From a virus: a stretch of DNA of 64,000 nucleotides. The stretch lies in the IMG/VR virus record IMGVR_UViG_3300049324_000002, positions 82,491 to 146,490 of that record. The stretch is one strand, 5' to 3'. Both the position numbers and the translations under genes were made by a program. Under the pieces are notes generated by a model. The model ran no database searches. It worked only from the letters and a program-made list of their open reading frames with translations, and had not been told where the DNA came from. Of the stretch, positions 63,140-64,000 are shown in pieces (positions within the stretch are counted from its first letter, which is position 1; every line of letters starts with the position of its first letter).

Positions 63140-64000
63140 CACATCTCCTCTGTTGAACGGACTGGAGGCTCCAGACCCGCATCTTTACCCCTGCGAACAG
63201 TCGATAAGACTGAACGCAACGACTCCCTCTTCCTATCTGGGAACCGCTCGTACAAATCGGAGGACTCAACTCGCTTCCCCCGCTTCCACACAGAAAGAAT
63301 GTAATCACGTGTGGATATAGTATCGATAGTGCTCTCAGAGACAACAGAAGGCTCCCGACCATTAGTATCGGGAGCCTGCCCTGTCGTACCCGCTGATCCA
63401 TTCAACGACATCGCAGGAACCAACTCAGGCTCAGGAATCTCCATCACCACCGGCTCGGGCATTTCCTCAACCGCAGGCTCAAGCACGGGCACCCGCTGTG
63501 CTGCCGCCACACGCGCCGCCAGGGACTCACCCGGAGCAGGCTGGACGACCGGCCACAACGGCGCTGGAGCGACAGAAACAGGCTCAGGGAGCACCTCCAC
63601 AGTCTCAGGCACGTCAGCAACCTCAGACTCGAGGGGAGCGCCATCACGAAGCAAGTGAGCCAACGACGCACCCAGCCCCAGCACACCCACCGGCAAAACC
63701 GACACCAACGCAGTCACTATCTCCGCCGCTGAAGTAACACCCGCAGCATTCAACAAGTGGAAAGTGACCTGCCCCAAAGCCCCCAACACCAACGCACCGA
63801 TGCTCGACCACTTCGCAAACTCGCGTGCACGATCAGGAACATGGTAACTGTCTCGATTAGCCAGCCACACTCGAATCGCATAAGCAGCATATGCCTCCAT
63901 ACCAATCGGAAGCGTAATCGCAGTGTTAATCTGAAGACCATCCCAGATGCCGGGTAACAGCTTCACCGTGCCAAACCCAGTGAGGCCACGCCCCCCCCCC
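63139..64000 (-). CDS. DUF2637-like membrane protein with C-terminal HTH, partial
   Basis: The frame is open to the window edge; a GTG at 63966 is the first possible start, but the sequence before it still reads like protein (GLTGFGTV). LPIGMEAYAAYAIRVWLANR, two TM helices (SIGALVLGALGQVTFHLL, VSVLPVGVLGLGASLAHLL) resemble the DUF2637 membrane part of actinobacterial plasmid proteins. A long Pro/Glu linker leads to a C-terminal helical domain (TRDYILSVWKRGKRVESSDL, SLRSVLSTVRRGKD) that looks DNA-binding. It is first in the tra-like operon. Confidence 0.75.
   Translation of the reverse strand, partial: GGGRGLTGFGTVKLLPGIWDGLQINTAITLPIGMEAYAAYAIRVWLANRDSYHVPDRAREFAKWSSIGALVLGALGQVTFHLLNAAGVTSAAEIVTALVSVLPVGVLGLGASLAHLLRDGAPLESEVADVPETVEVLPEPVSVAPAPLWPVVQPAPGESLAARVAAAQRVPVLEPAVEEMPEPVVMEIPEPELVPAMSLNGSAGTTGQAPDTNGREPSVVSESTIDTISTRDYILSVWKRGKRVESSDLYERFPDRKRESLRSVLSTVRRGKDAGLEPPVRSTEEM

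Noticed and set aside
63990-64000. Run of ten C at the window end as a telomere
   Set aside because: A short homopolymer at the edge of the window may be a sequencing or assembly artefact; no inverted repeat supports a telomere.

Overview
The window looks like part of a large actinobacterial phage genome (probably Streptomyces or a close relative), or a phage-plasmid hybrid. The evidence is a WhiB-like regulator, a run of tail-fibre genes, a phage-style replication and recombination set, a Streptomyces-plasmid-like FtsK/TraB block, and dense, overlapping small genes. Almost every gene is on the minus strand. No terminase, portal or capsid gene is present, so the rest of the element lies outside. 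No database search was possible; all names rest on motifs read by eye.

Layout from left to right: (1) 1-2600 is a gene-free array of 5-nt words (GANNN) punctuated by GTC. (2) 2.6-12.7 kb is a set of minus-strand operons of small proteins with a WhiB gene, a lipoprotein, a solitary HExxH protease, many tiny membrane proteins and a terminal odd tRNA-Lys. (3) 12.8-14.5 kb holds tandem paralogues of about 88 aa. (4) 14.7-16.2 kb is a plus-strand island of two small genes followed by a CA-rich gene-free stretch with a Z-DNA-type tract. (5) 16.3-29.6 kb is accessory DNA in which nearly every unit starts with the same promoter, read as leaderless: -10, exactly 6 nt, then ATGACGAAC (proteins starting MTN). 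A tRNA-like gene, a CDF metal transporter and a hairpin whose loop is complementary to the shared mRNA start lie here. (6) 29.7-33.4 kb encodes tail fibre/tip proteins. (7) 33.4-48.6 kb carries DNA metabolism: UvrD-like helicase, DEDDh exonuclease, sliding clamp, Cas4-like nuclease, DNA methyltransferase, SbcD and a shortened SbcC, HNH. (8) 48.6-51.6 kb has two glycosyltransferases, a UDP-sugar dehydrogenase and an iron-permease-like protein. (9) 52-58 kb is small unknown genes plus a MetE/UROD-like protein. (10) 58-64 kb resembles the tra/spd block of Streptomyces plasmids: YdjM-like membrane hydrolase, CWWC proteins, FtsK/TraB translocase and a DUF2637-like protein cut by the window edge.

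Two start modes coexist. Leaderless MTN genes use TTGCGT-N17-TATGCT. Operonic genes use Shine-Dalgarno (SD) sites, often CGGTAGGA, in which TAG is frequently the stop codon of the preceding gene. Across the whole window the hexamer ACCCGG occurs about 57 times on the + strand against about 3 times for its reverse complement (hand count). That polarity may serve the FtsK/TraB translocase or a Chi-type recombination system.
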